Positions 1 to 8,724 of a stretch of DNA of 64,000 nt are shown piece after piece. A program made the position numbers and the translations under genes. This DNA is from Streptomyces sp. CB01201 (GTDB taxonomy: Bacteria > Actinomycetota > Actinomycetes > Streptomycetales > Streptomycetaceae): assembly GCF_002803085.1 (NCBI RefSeq), contig NZ_NNBJ01000008.1, positions 1 to 64,000 of the forward strand, read 5' to 3'. The first letter of the stretch is position 1; each line of letters begins with the position of its first letter. A model generated the notes under the pieces. It was not told the DNA's origin, searched no databases, and worked only from the letters and a program-made list of their open reading frames with translations.

Positions 1-42
1 GGACTTCACATCGCGGGCATCTTCCTCTGGTCCGCCCGCTGA
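1..42 (+). CDS. Possible C-terminal end of an upstream gene (partial)
   Basis: Frame 1 is open from the window edge and reads GLHIAGIFLWSAR followed by TGA. The hydrophobic stretch could be the end of a membrane protein. Only 13 codons are visible, so no family can be assigned and the reading frame itself is uncertain. Confidence 0.25.
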   Translation, partial: GLHIAGIFLWSAR

Positions 43-94
43 TCCAAACGAAACCGCCTAGGCGTCCCCTGCCCTCCAGTGCCGCCCTCTGTCC

Positions 95-2257
95 TCAACC
101 AGCCGTCCCAGCAGGGTTGTTGGAGTCCGCCCAGGCATGACGGAGCCCCGGGCCGGCCTCCTCGCGCCGCCCCCGGCGGACCACGAGCACCGCCCTGTCG
201 TCGACGTGTCCGGTCAGCGAATCGCCCTGTGCCATGACGGCGTTCGCGACCTCCGCGAGCGGCGCGGTACGCCGCCGGTCGGTGACCTCACAGATCCCGG
301 CCAGTCCGGCGTCGATCGGCAGCTGGGGCCCCTCCACCAGCCCGTCCGTGACCAGGGCGAGCAGGTCGCCGGGGGCCAGGTCCAGCACATGGACGGGAAA
401 GCTGCTCCCCGCCAGCACCCCCAGCGGCGGACCGCCCGGGTACTCGCGAACCCGGGCCCCGCCCTCGGCCGCATGCACCAGCGGGACGTGTCCGGCCCGC
501 GCCGTCATGACCCGGCCGCCGGGTGTGAGCAGCGCGTACAGACACGTCGCGAAGACGGGCAGCCGCATCTGCAACATGAGGTCGTTGGTGCGCGCCAGCA
601 CCCGGTCCGGAGCCGGATCCTGCCAGGCGTACGCGTGCATCGCGGTACGCACCTGCCCCATCAGCGCCGCGGCCTGCACACTGTGCCCCTGTACGTCTCC
701 GATGATGCAGGCGGTGCTGCCGTCGGGCAGGGCGATGACGTCGTACCAGTCCCCGCCGACGTCCAGGCCGTCGTGAGCGGGGCTGTACCGGGCCTCGATC
801 TCGAAGCCCGGGGCGACCGGCAGCAGGGCGGGCAGCAGACCGCGCTGTACGGTGCTGGCCAGTTCGGCCCGGGCGGACTGGAGCCGAATGCGCTCCCACG
901 CCTGGCCCGCGAGATCCGCCATGACCCCGGCGAGCGTCTGCTCGTGGTTGGAGAGGTTGTGCGGCCGGTCGAAGGTCACCACCCAGCCGCCCAGCGGGGA
1001 CGCGCCCTGACCCCGCAGGGGGATCATGATGAAGGACTCGGCGGCGGTGGCGTCCAGCAGACCGTGGGCGAGCGGCCAGGACCGCCGGTAGTCGTCCCGG
1101 GTGGCGATGAACAACGGCGTGCCCGTGCGGATCGCCTCGGTCAGCGGCTTCGGCGCCTCCAGCGGCAGACCGTGCAGCGAGCGGGCGAGTGCGGGATCGA
1201 TGCCCGCGCCGAACGTCACCCGCAGCCTGCCCTCCTCCACGAAGGCCAGCAGCGTTCCGTTGCCGCCGAAGGCGGGAGCCACCCGGTCCAGGATCGCCGT
1301 GGTCAGCTCGTCCTCCGTGGCGGCGGACACGAACGCCGCGGCGAGCTGTTGGACCAGGTCACCGCGCCGCCGGGCATCGGCATGCGCCTTGAGGAGCGAC
1401 TGGTGGCGCTCTACGGCCGCGGTGGTGTTGATCGTCGTCCCCACGACGCGCCGCTTGCCGTCGAACCCGAACCGGACCAGGCGGGCCAGGGTGCGCAGCC
1501 AGTGCGGACGGCCGTGGTCGTCCGCCATCCGGAAGTCGACGTCCACCTGCCGGGCCTCCCCTTTGCGCAGCGCCCAGAACGCCTCCTCGACGTGCCCCAC
1601 GTCATCGGCGTACACCAGCCCCAGCAGTTCGGCCAGCGGCATCCGGTCGCCAGGGCCCACGCCGTTGTACAGGCGCTCACCGTCGAGCCAGCTGAATTCG
1701 TCCGCGTCCTCGTCGTAGACCCACAGGGAGTGGTCCGCCAGTACGGTCATGGAGCGCAGGGCCTCCCAGTGCAGCCACTTCCCCTCTTCCTCCTCCTCGA
1801 TCTCCACCAGGAGCGCGTGTCCGCCGTCGCACCGGTCGAAGCGACGAGCCGACGTCATGCAGATGACCGCGCCCTCCGCGTGGGCGTATTCGAGCGGCTG
1901 ACGACAGACGCGGCCACCGCCCGCAAGCGCGTCGAGGAGCAGTTGGCGGGAGATGGCCACGCTGGTCGGGGCGAGTAGATCGGCGAAGCTTCGATGCGGG
2001 GTCCCGCCGTCGAGCAGAGCAGCCTGGACCCGGGGGCTGGCCCGGATCAGCTCCCCCGCCCCGGCGGGCTCACGCGCGGGGGCGAGCAGCATCCACATGC
2101 CGTCGACGCCGAGCGTCTCGCAACCGGGGCGGGCAGGGGCGCTGGCGTCTACACACATGACATCGACCTCAAAAGCGTAAGGGCGCGGCAAGCCTCCCTG
2201 CGGGCGGGTCTTCCATCCCAGCCGACTTCTGCGCAGGTCGCCGCCCGCGAAAGTCAT
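95..2257 (-). CDS. PAS-GAF-SpoIIE (PP2C) serine/threonine phosphatase
   Basis: This 720-residue cytosolic protein probably dephosphorylates an anti-anti-sigma (STAS) protein, as RsbU/SpoIIE-type phosphatases do. After an N-terminal sensory stretch there is a PAS-like segment at about 165-280, a GAF-like segment at about 300-460 and a PP2C/SpoIIE domain at about 485-695. The PP2C metal-binding signatures are visible: GGDWYDV, GDVQGHSVQAA, LVTDGLVEG and a terminal DDRAVLVV. The start is the ATG at 2257, preceded by a weak AGGA-like site. No cognate STAS gene is adjacent, so it acts in trans. Confident for family; the signal sensed is unknown. Confidence 0.88.
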   Translation of the reverse strand: MTFAGGDLRRSRLGWKTRPQGGLPRPYAFEVDVMCVDASAPARPGCETLGVDGMWMLLAPAREPAGAGELIRASPRVQAALLDGGTPHRSFADLLAPTSVAISRQLLLDALAGGGRVCRQPLEYAHAEGAVICMTSARRFDRCDGGHALLVEIEEEEEGKWLHWEALRSMTVLADHSLWVYDEDADEFSWLDGERLYNGVGPGDRMPLAELLGLVYADDVGHVEEAFWALRKGEARQVDVDFRMADDHGRPHWLRTLARLVRFGFDGKRRVVGTTINTTAAVERHQSLLKAHADARRRGDLVQQLAAAFVSAATEDELTTAILDRVAPAFGGNGTLLAFVEEGRLRVTFGAGIDPALARSLHGLPLEAPKPLTEAIRTGTPLFIATRDDYRRSWPLAHGLLDATAAESFIMIPLRGQGASPLGGWVVTFDRPHNLSNHEQTLAGVMADLAGQAWERIRLQSARAELASTVQRGLLPALLPVAPGFEIEARYSPAHDGLDVGGDWYDVIALPDGSTACIIGDVQGHSVQAAALMGQVRTAMHAYAWQDPAPDRVLARTNDLMLQMRLPVFATCLYALLTPGGRVMTARAGHVPLVHAAEGGARVREYPGGPPLGVLAGSSFPVHVLDLAPGDLLALVTDGLVEGPQLPIDAGLAGICEVTDRRRTAPLAEVANAVMAQGDSLTGHVDDRAVLVVRRGRREEAGPGLRHAWADSNNPAGTAG

Positions 2258-2329
2258 GTCCTGGGGGACGAAGGTCCCCTACGACCCGTCAGCGTTCGGC
2301 GGCGCCGCGCCGTGCGGTCGCCCGCCCCC

Positions 2330-3106
2330 TCACCCCTTCTCCTGGAGCCGCTGGTGACGCAGGAGCCGCTCCTGCATCACGGGGTAGGGCGTAGCGGTGG
2401 GAGGGGTGCCGCCGTCGCGGACGTCCGTGGCGGCGCGTACCGCCGCGTCCATCGCGGCGCGGTAGGGCAGCGATCCGGTGCTGATGCGCCGCACGCCGAG
2501 CCGGGCCAGCTCCGCCACGGTGAGCGTGGGGTGGACCAGGGTGTTCACGGGTGCCGCGATGTTGTTGACCAGGTCACGCAGCGCGGAGGGATCGGTCGCG
2601 CCGGGAACGAAGATGCCGTCGGCGCCCGCGGCCACATAGGCGGTGGCCCGGGTCAGGGTCTCCTCGACGGTGGCCTTCTGGTCGAGCCAGTACGTGTCGA
2701 TGCGGGCGTTCACGAAGAGTTCGGGCGAGACGTGCTTGATGGCCGCGACCTTGGCGGCGTGCAGCGCGGGGTCGATCAGCCGCTCATCGGTGCTGTCCTC
2801 GATGTTGATGCCGTCGACGCCGAGGCCGGCGGCGTACTCCGCCACCCGCTCGGGGTCGTCGTCGTAGCCGTCCTCGATGTCGGCGGACAGGTGGAACGGG
2901 GCGTTGCTCAGCTTCCGGGCCAGCACCTGCGTGGCCTGCCTGCTGGCCCGGCCGCCGTCGGGGCTCCCGCCGGCTGCGGCGACGCCGAAGCTCGTGGTGC
3001 CGACGGCGGGGAAACCGGCCTCCGCGAAGGCGAGTGCCGAGGCCACGTCCCAGGCGTTGGGCAGCAGCAGCGGGGTGGCTCGGTGGTGCAGGGCTTTGAA
3101 CGTCAT
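2330..3106 (-). CDS. Isocitrate lyase / PEP mutase family enzyme
   Basis: The 258-residue protein has the phosphoenolpyruvate mutase/isocitrate lyase fold. The N-terminus contains LLLPNAWDVASALAFAEAGF, followed by a substrate loop region (GTTSFGVAAA) and the Mg-binding segment DIEDGYDD near residue 90. Members cleave or rearrange C-C or P-C bonds of 2-hydroxy- or 2-oxo-acids, such as methylisocitrate, oxaloacetate or phosphonopyruvate. The substrate cannot be told from sequence. I chose the ATG at 3106 because it follows an AAAGGCG ribosome site and matches the usual family N-terminus; an upstream in-frame start would add an Arg/Pro-rich extension. It stands alone. Confidence 0.82.
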   Translation of the reverse strand: MTFKALHHRATPLLLPNAWDVASALAFAEAGFPAVGTTSFGVAAAGGSPDGGRASRQATQVLARKLSNAPFHLSADIEDGYDDDPERVAEYAAGLGVDGINIEDSTDERLIDPALHAAKVAAIKHVSPELFVNARIDTYWLDQKATVEETLTRATAYVAAGADGIFVPGATDPSALRDLVNNIAAPVNTLVHPTLTVAELARLGVRRISTGSLPYRAAMDAAVRAATDVRDGGTPPTATPYPVMQERLLRHQRLQEKG

Positions 3107-3442
3107 GTCCGTGGCGCCTTTCGGAGGTGGCCGCGCGGGGAGAGCCCCGGGCGCCCTCAGGATCACCCGTCGGCATCGCACTGATCAACGAGGCGGGCCC
3201 TCGACGAACTCGGCACGCAGCACCGGATGCCCCAACTCCCCTCGTGTGCGGGAAGGTTGTTCGGGGCGAGCGGTTGGTCCGGGCAGGCGGAGCCCGACGG
3301 GGCCGGGCGGGGCGGGCTGCGCTGCGTGGGTCACCTCGGGCCGCCGAGCGTTTCGGCCCGCCGCCGAGAGGTGATGCATGGCGTGCCGGAGCATCCAGAG
3401 CAACAGCCCCGCTCCCGCCACCTCATCAATCGGAGGCTCGTA
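3107..3442. other. Divergent intergenic region, no gene supported
   Basis: This 336-base gap separates the PEP-mutase-like gene (leftward) from the serine hydrolase (rightward) and must hold both promoters. I found no convincing hexamers or repeats. Open frames here are Arg/Pro/Gly-rich and lack ribosome sites. Confidence 0.5.
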
Positions 3443-4627
3443 GTGTCACGTCGCTCTCGCCGTTCACCGCTGCCCCGCCGGGGCGGCCGCACGCTGATCG
3501 GGTTGCTCGCCGCGTCGCTGGCGCTGGCGGCCCCGGCCGGAGCGTCTCCCCGCGGCAACGGAGACGAGGCGCTCCGAAACCGCCTCCAGGAACTGGTCGA
3601 CCGTCCGGACGGCCCGCCCGGCGCCATCGCGGTACTCCGGGACGGCGGCCGGGTGCGCGTGGTCCGGGCCGGGGTCGCCGAGGTCGGCACCCGGCGTGCC
3701 CCCAGCACCACCGACCACATGCGGTTGGCCAGTGCCTCCAAGGCGTACAGCGGAGCCGTCGCGCTGCGTCTCGTCGACCGCGGGCTGCTCGGCCTGGACG
3801 ACACCATCGCCCACAGGCTGCCCCAACTGCCGCAATCCTGGGGCCATGTGACCCTACGTCAACTGCTCAACCACACCAGCGGCCTGCCGGACTACAGTGC
3901 GGCGCCGGACTTCATCGAACTGATCCAGGCCGAACCGCACCGGGTCTTCGACTCCCGGCGCCTGCTCGACTTCGTCACGGACGACGACCTGGAATTCGCC
4001 CCCGGCTCCCGCTACCACTACTCGAACTCCGACAACATCGCCGTTGCCCTGATGACCGAGGCCGCGACCGGACAGCGTTACGAGGACCTGCTGGTCTCGC
4101 AGGTCTACCAGCCCCTGGGGCTCACCCGGACCAGTCTCCCCGTCGGCTATCAGCTGCCCAGCCCTCGTCTGCACGGCTACGACGTGGAACCGGGCAGCCG
4201 GCCGCAGGATGTCACCACACTGTTCGGCGCCTCCGGGTCCTGGGCCTCGGGCGGCATGGTCGCCACTCCCGCGGACTTCAACACCTTCATGGCCGGGTAC
4301 GCGGGCGGCAAGCTGATCAGCACCGCGACCCGCGAGCAACAGCGGTCCTTCGTCGAAGGCGCCTCCGAGCCGGCCGGCCCCGGCAGCAACCGGGCCGGGT
4401 TGGGGATCTTCGCGTACACCACCCGGTGCGGCGTGGTGTACGGGCACACCGGCAACACCGCGGGCTACACCCAGTTCGGCGCGGGCACAAGGGACGGCCG
4501 CCGCAGCCTCACGCTCTCCATCACGTCACAGGTGAACCAGAAGAACACCCCCGACCTGCTGGCGCACCTGCGTGACGTCGAGGAGGACTTCGTCTGCGCC
4601 TTGCTCGGCTCGCCCCACAAGCCGTGA
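3443..4627 (+). CDS. Secreted serine hydrolase, class C beta-lactamase/DD-peptidase family
   Basis: The 394-residue exported enzyme belongs to the beta-lactamase class C / D-Ala-D-Ala carboxypeptidase (family S12) group. An Arg-rich N-terminus is followed by a hydrophobic core and an AGA/AS cleavage area around residue 35. The three active-site motifs are visible: SxxK (SASK, nucleophile Ser), YSN and HTG (GHTGNTAGY). Members hydrolyse peptidoglycan peptides, beta-lactams or esters; the substrate is not predictable here. I chose GTG 3443 because GGAGG lies 6 bases upstream; the frame is open further upstream but has no ribosome site. A paralogue lies at 8725. Confidence 0.87.
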   Translation: MSRRSRRSPLPRRGGRTLIGLLAASLALAAPAGASPRGNGDEALRNRLQELVDRPDGPPGAIAVLRDGGRVRVVRAGVAEVGTRRAPSTTDHMRLASASKAYSGAVALRLVDRGLLGLDDTIAHRLPQLPQSWGHVTLRQLLNHTSGLPDYSAAPDFIELIQAEPHRVFDSRRLLDFVTDDDLEFAPGSRYHYSNSDNIAVALMTEAATGQRYEDLLVSQVYQPLGLTRTSLPVGYQLPSPRLHGYDVEPGSRPQDVTTLFGASGSWASGGMVATPADFNTFMAGYAGGKLISTATREQQRSFVEGASEPAGPGSNRAGLGIFAYTTRCGVVYGHTGNTAGYTQFGAGTRDGRRSLTLSITSQVNQKNTPDLLAHLRDVEEDFVCALLGSPHKP

Positions 4628-4701
4628 ACCCGCCCGCTCCGTCTCCGTAGGCCCCAGTCGCAGTCGCAGCCTCCGTCCCACTCGCAAGCGTGGCCGAGGA
4701 G

Positions 4702-5211
4702 CTACTCCAGCCCGGATCGCTGTGCCCACCGGATCAGGTCCCCGCACGTCGGGCCGGACCGGCGGGCACGCCCGGAGAGCGTGATCAGCGAGTGGCGGAC
4801 CTCGGTCCGGAGACGGGGAAGCCACAGGCCGGTGCGGCCGCCCTGATAGGAGAGCAGGCGAAAGTAGTCGAGGGAGGCCCTCTCCTCCTCGTCCGCGTAC
4901 TCGGTCGGCATGGCGGCCAGGATTTCGTGGCTCTGCTTGGCGGCGGTCGCCTCGATCACCGCGGTCAGGGGAATGCCGTTCAGCGTCCCGTCGGTCCGCG
5001 GGAGGCCGGCGGCGGTGGCATCGACCACGACGGAATGGATCGCCAGGCCCGCGAACGTCGCGATGAGGCTCTCGCCCCGCTTCACGTCGATGCCCCAATC
5101 ACCCAGTCGCTCCCGCCGTTTGGCCGCCCGCCACGGCTCCTGATCGACCAGGGGCAGCACACTGCGCCCCAGGCGGACGCACTGCCGCCACACGACATCG
5201 CGATCCGACAC
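4702..5211 (-). CDS. Hypothetical protein, 169 residues
   Basis: I do not recognise the family. The protein is soluble, without a signal peptide or membrane segments, and contains HSVVVDATAAGLPRTDG and an acidic EYADEEERAS stretch. GGAGG lies 8 bases before the GTG at 5211 (5 bases before a TTG at 5214), which supports translation. It is convergent with the preceding hydrolase gene and divergent from the ribosome-inactivating protein gene. Confidence 0.55.
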   Translation of the reverse strand: MSDRDVVWRQCVRLGRSVLPLVDQEPWRAAKRRERLGDWGIDVKRGESLIATFAGLAIHSVVVDATAAGLPRTDGTLNGIPLTAVIEATAAKQSHEILAAMPTEYADEEERASLDYFRLLSYQGGRTGLWLPRLRTEVRHSLITLSGRARRSGPTCGDLIRWAQRSGLE

Positions 5212-5442
5212 CAAAGCCGCCTCCTGTACCGAGGGAGACCGAGGCGATACCCCCGCCCTTCAGCCTCGGGAAGCAATGTGATGGACGTCACACCCCGTGT
5301 TGCGAACTTCGGCGCCGACCGTGCATCCAGTACGAGTCAAGCGACCGCGCGACGGCTTGTCTTCCTCTCGACGTGGCGGACGGGTCGGCGCTGGACTACT
5401 GAACAAGTGGCAACATGCTTATCTCGAAAGGAAGTTGGGGTC

Positions 5443-6381
5443 ATGGAGCACCACGGAACCACCGCATCGCGCCCGGGGATCTTACGCCGCGCCGTGCTGG
5501 CCATAGCCATGTCCCTGGCCATCGTGCCGGGACTGCTCTCCTCCGCCCAGCCGGCCTCCGCCCACACCGGCGAAGGGTCCATCAACCACGTCTGGCTGGA
5601 TCTGGGCGACGCGCCCAGCAGCCAGCAGACCATCGCCTACTCCACGTTCCTCGCCAGCCTGCGCGCCGCCGTCTCGGACACCTGGCGCGACGGCACCCAG
5701 TACACGCAGGACCCCTCCCAGACCGAGGGGATCGTTCGCGTCTCGCTGTCGGCCAATGACGACAGCGGCCGCAGACGAGCCGTCGACCTGTGGGTCCAGC
5801 CCGACAACCTCTACGTCGTCGGCTACTCCCCGCAGGGCAGCGGAGTCTCGTACACCTTCAACGACGCCAGCTTCAACCGTGGCCCCATCGACACCTCGAT
5901 CACCAACCTGCCGTTCGGAGGCAACTACCAGGCGCTCGTCCAGGCCGCCGGACGTGACCGTTCCAGCATGCCGATCTGGTGGCAGGACATCCGGGCTTCC
6001 ATCCTCCAGCTCGCCAACCAGACCTCGGCCAACACCAACACCCAGAACACCGCCCGCTCCCTGATGCTCCTCATCCAGATGACATCGGAGGCCGCCCGCT
6101 TCAACGACCTGGAGGGAGTCTTCCGCGCCGCGGTCGGCGACTGGAGCTGGGGCCGGACCGGCCTGGAGGGCTGGCAACAGAACCTGGAGAACAACTGGGG
6201 CGTGGTCTCCAACTTCTACTGGAACCTCGTGGGAGCCGGGAACACCTCCACCCCCACCGTCCCATACATCCCTGGTCTCGGGACCATCGAGAACACCGAC
6301 CAGGTCCGCCGCTACCTGCGCGTTCTGCACACCTTCAACGCAGGCTGGAACTACCCCAACCCCGGCCACGACGAACTGTGA
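5443..6381 (+). CDS. Secreted ribosome-inactivating protein (ricin A-chain-like rRNA N-glycosylase)
   Basis: This 312-residue precursor has a signal peptide (hydrophobic 16-33, cleavage about ASA|HT at 40) and a full RIP domain. All canonical catalytic residues can be aligned to ricin A chain: Tyr124 in LYVVGY (ricin Tyr80), Tyr162 in FGGNY (Tyr123), Glu216 and Arg219 in IQMTSEAARF (Glu177/Arg180), and Trp252 in ENNWG (Trp211). RIPs remove one adenine from the sarcin-ricin loop of large-subunit rRNA, blocking elongation-factor binding. Export means self-ribosomes are not exposed, and the target is probably eukaryotic. There is no lectin (B) chain. The ATG at 5443 follows AAAGGAAG. It is monocistronic, or loosely coupled to the following hydrolase 100 bases away. 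Confidence 0.93.
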   Translation: MEHHGTTASRPGILRRAVLAIAMSLAIVPGLLSSAQPASAHTGEGSINHVWLDLGDAPSSQQTIAYSTFLASLRAAVSDTWRDGTQYTQDPSQTEGIVRVSLSANDDSGRRRAVDLWVQPDNLYVVGYSPQGSGVSYTFNDASFNRGPIDTSITNLPFGGNYQALVQAAGRDRSSMPIWWQDIRASILQLANQTSANTNTQNTARSLMLLIQMTSEAARFNDLEGVFRAAVGDWSWGRTGLEGWQQNLENNWGVVSNFYWNLVGAGNTSTPTVPYIPGLGTIENTDQVRRYLRVLHTFNAGWNYPNPGHDEL

Positions 6382-6481
6382 CCGGCTCGCCCGCCAACTC
6401 GCCGCGCACCGTGTGGAGTTCGACCCCCACCGCGTCGCAGGCACCCGCACCTCGTACGTCAAGCAGAGGAGAACTCGCCAC

Positions 6482-7183
6482 ATGAGCACCGCACCCCAAG
6501 CAAGAAACGTCGTTCTGGTCCACGGCGGATTCGTCGACGGCTCGGGCTGGAAGGGCGTCTACGACCGGCTGCGCGAGGACGGCTATCGCGTCACCGTGGT
6601 GCAGAACCCGACGATGTCGCTCGAAGGTGACGCCGCCGCGACCAAGCGGATCCTGGACGCGCAGGACGGCCCGACCGTACTGGTCGGCCACTCGTACGGC
6701 GGCGCCGTCATCTCCGAGGCCGGCAACCACGAGACAGTGTCCGCGCTCGTTTACATCGCGGCCTTCGCCCCGGACAAGGGCGAATCCGTGAACACCCTCA
6801 TCGCCGATCCCCCGCCCGGGGCTCCGGTTCCGCCGATCCTGCCGCCCGTCGACGGCTACCTCCTCCTGGACCGGGAGAAGTTCGCCCACTCCTTCGCCGG
6901 AGACCTGCCGCAGGACGAGGCCCGGTTCCTGGCCGACTCCCAAGTGCCGTGGGGCCTCGAAGCCTTGGGCGGCGCCGTGTCGCACCCGGCCTGGCGCAGC
7001 AAGCGGAGCTTCTACCTCGTCACGACCGAGGACCGGATGATTCCGCCCCCGGCGCAGCGCACCATGGCCGAGCGGGCCGGTGCGACGGTCGCAGAGACCG
7101 GCGGCAGCCATGCCGTGTATGTGTCCAAGCCCGATGTGGTCGCCGAATTCATCAAGAGGGCGGCGAAGGGCGCCGAGGAGTAG
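6482..7183 (+). CDS. Alpha/beta-fold hydrolase
   Basis: The 233-residue cytosolic protein has the alpha/beta hydrolase fold: an oxyanion segment LVHGGFVDGSGW near the N-terminus, the nucleophile elbow GHSYGG at about residue 72, and a catalytic His in GGSHAVY near residue 207. It resembles the salicylate-esterase/hydroxynitrile-lyase-like subgroup common in soil bacteria. The substrate is unknown. The ATG at 6482 is preceded by AGAGGAGA. The gene lies 100 bases after the RIP gene on the same strand, so co-transcription is possible but no functional link is evident. A GC-rich hairpin follows the stop. Confidence 0.87.
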   Translation: MSTAPQARNVVLVHGGFVDGSGWKGVYDRLREDGYRVTVVQNPTMSLEGDAAATKRILDAQDGPTVLVGHSYGGAVISEAGNHETVSALVYIAAFAPDKGESVNTLIADPPPGAPVPPILPPVDGYLLLDREKFAHSFAGDLPQDEARFLADSQVPWGLEALGGAVSHPAWRSKRSFYLVTTEDRMIPPPAQRTMAERAGATVAETGGSHAVYVSKPDVVAEFIKRAAKGAEE

Positions 7184-7516
7184 GGCCCTTCCCCACACCC
7201 CTGACCGACCGCGGCCGCAGTGAGCACCGTCCCGGTTCACTGCGGCCCGCCTGTACCCACGCCGGGCAGACGCCGCCGCATCTTTTGCCGCCCGACACAA
7301 CGGTGGTGGGGCACACCGCCGGTCGCAGGCGAGACGTCCTACGCTCCCGACCGCACCCATCCGAGGGCGCCCGGCGTATCCGCCCCGGACACCGCCTCAC
7401 CTCGCACCGGCCTGGCCTAGAATGCCGCACGCACCAAGCGTGGATGCGCCCAGCAATCACAACGGCGTTGCATGGCAAGACCTTTGATGGATCGTCACTA
7501 AGGCGGGCGTACGGGC
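7184..7516. other. Intergenic region with a downstream hairpin, no gene supported
   Basis: This 333-base gap lies between the alpha/beta hydrolase and the ECF sigma gene. Its first part holds the hairpin described separately; the rest presumably holds the sigma promoter. No convincing coding frame or operator was seen. Confidence 0.5.
7213..7247 (+). terminator. GC-rich hairpin after the alpha/beta hydrolase
   Basis: The arms GGCCGCAGTGA (7213-7223) and TCACTGCGGCC (7237-7247) pair perfectly. The stem extends by ACCG/CGGT after a two-base bulge, leaving a three-base loop. It lies 30 bases past the stop and lacks a U tract, as is common for Streptomyces terminators. Confidence 0.5.
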
Positions 7517-8491
7517 ATGGTGGCACTCGACTCGCCCACGGATGCGGAACTCACCCGACGGGCCCAGTCCGGGGACACGGCGGCCCTCGGCCTGCTCCTG
7601 GCCCGCCATCAGGCGCCCATGCGCGCGGTGGCGCTGAGTCTCCTCGGCCATGGGCCCGACGCGGAGGACGCGGTGCAGGACGCCGCACTCACCGCGCTGC
7701 TCCGCATCGGCGACGTGCGCGACCCCGCCTCCGGGGGAGCCTGGCTGCGGGCCGTCGTACGCAATGCCTGCCGTATGCGGCTGCGGGCGGCCCGCGAGAC
7801 GCCGGGCCTCGACGCCCTGGCTCCCTGGCTCGTACGCAGCCCGGATCCGTCGTCGCACCCCGAGCGGCTCATCGAGCGGCATGCGATGCGCGACTGGATC
7901 TGGGGCGCGGTGGAGGAACTTCCGGAGCAGTACAGGCTGGTGCTGATGTTGCGGCACTTCAGCGGCATTTCCTCCTACCAGGAGATCGCGGCCGCCTGCG
8001 AGATTCCCGTCGGCACCGTCCGCAGCCGCCTGCATCAGGCAAGAGCGCGGATGGCCCGGACCCTTACGGCGACCGCCGTGCAGGCGCACGTCGATGCGTC
8101 CACTTTTGAAAGGGAAAGCAGACACGAGGGCCTGGCGACTCTGGAGGCATGGGAGCGCGGGGATCTGCCTCCGGACATCTCCGAACTGTGGCCGCCGGAA
8201 GCCGAGATGACCGGGCAGCTGGGCCGTCCCGGCGAACACGTCCATCCGGTGCCGGTCATGCGCCGGACGCTGGAGGCCGGCGTACGTCAGCATCTGCGGC
8301 ACGTGGTGGCCGGCCGCGACCTCGCGATCTGGGAAATGGACGTCACCCATCCCGGCGCCGTTCACGTCTGCCCGCCCAGCCTCGTCTGGCTCATCTCCCG
8401 CCGCGACGGGCGAGTCCGGAAACTGCGAGTCGTCTTCCCGCCGGCCACCGCCCTAGACGTCCTGCGGACAGCTGCGCCGGCCCAGTCGTAG
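7517..8491 (+). CDS. ECF-family RNA polymerase sigma factor with C-terminal extension
   Basis: The 324-residue protein has sigma region 2 (about 10-80, with AEDAVQDAALTAL) and region 4 (about 125-180, with a helix-turn-helix SSYQEIAAACEIPVGTVRSRL). It directs RNA polymerase to specific promoters. About 140 residues follow region 4, ending in a beta-rich segment (GAVHVCPPSLVWLISRRDGRVRKL) reminiscent of SnoaL-like extensions that regulate some ECF factors. No anti-sigma gene is adjacent, consistent with the extension serving as the regulator; that is inference. The ATG at 7517 lies about 11 bases after AAGGCGG. Targets are unknown, though the serine hydrolase at 8725 is an obvious candidate. 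Confidence 0.86.
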   Translation: MVALDSPTDAELTRRAQSGDTAALGLLLARHQAPMRAVALSLLGHGPDAEDAVQDAALTALLRIGDVRDPASGGAWLRAVVRNACRMRLRAARETPGLDALAPWLVRSPDPSSHPERLIERHAMRDWIWGAVEELPEQYRLVLMLRHFSGISSYQEIAAACEIPVGTVRSRLHQARARMARTLTATAVQAHVDASTFERESRHEGLATLEAWERGDLPPDISELWPPEAEMTGQLGRPGEHVHPVPVMRRTLEAGVRQHLRHVVAGRDLAIWEMDVTHPGAVHVCPPSLVWLISRRDGRVRKLRVVFPPATALDVLRTAAPAQS

Positions 8492-8724
8492 GCGAGCCCC
8501 CGAGTTCAACTCGGCCTCACTGCACGGCATATAGGACTCCGGGGTCCCGGCGATGTGGCAGGAGGGGGCTGGCGACTCTGCAGCCAGCACCAGTGGAGAC
8601 ACGCCATCCAGCCCCCACCCACAGGGGGGCCGGCACCCGTGGCTTCCGGGGCGGGCGTATGGAGACTTGGCTGCGTCCGCATACGTGGCGGACGACGGAC
8701 AACACCCGGAAGAGGATCATCGCG

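Noticed and set aside
137..1978. Long plus-strand open frame opposite the PP2C gene
   Set aside because: It is antisense to a protein with clear PAS, GAF and PP2C motifs. Its translation is Arg/Pro/Gln-rich with no recognisable domain, as expected of high-GC shadows.
3185..3421. Minus-strand frame in the gap before the serine hydrolase
   Set aside because: Pro/Arg-rich translation, no ribosome site, and overlap with the probable promoters of both flanking genes.
5443..6381. RIP as a resistance or regulatory partner of the thiopeptide cluster
   Set aside because: It is exported, its family targets the sarcin-ricin loop rather than the thiopeptide site, and it lies 12 kb away; shared ribosome targeting is likely coincidence.
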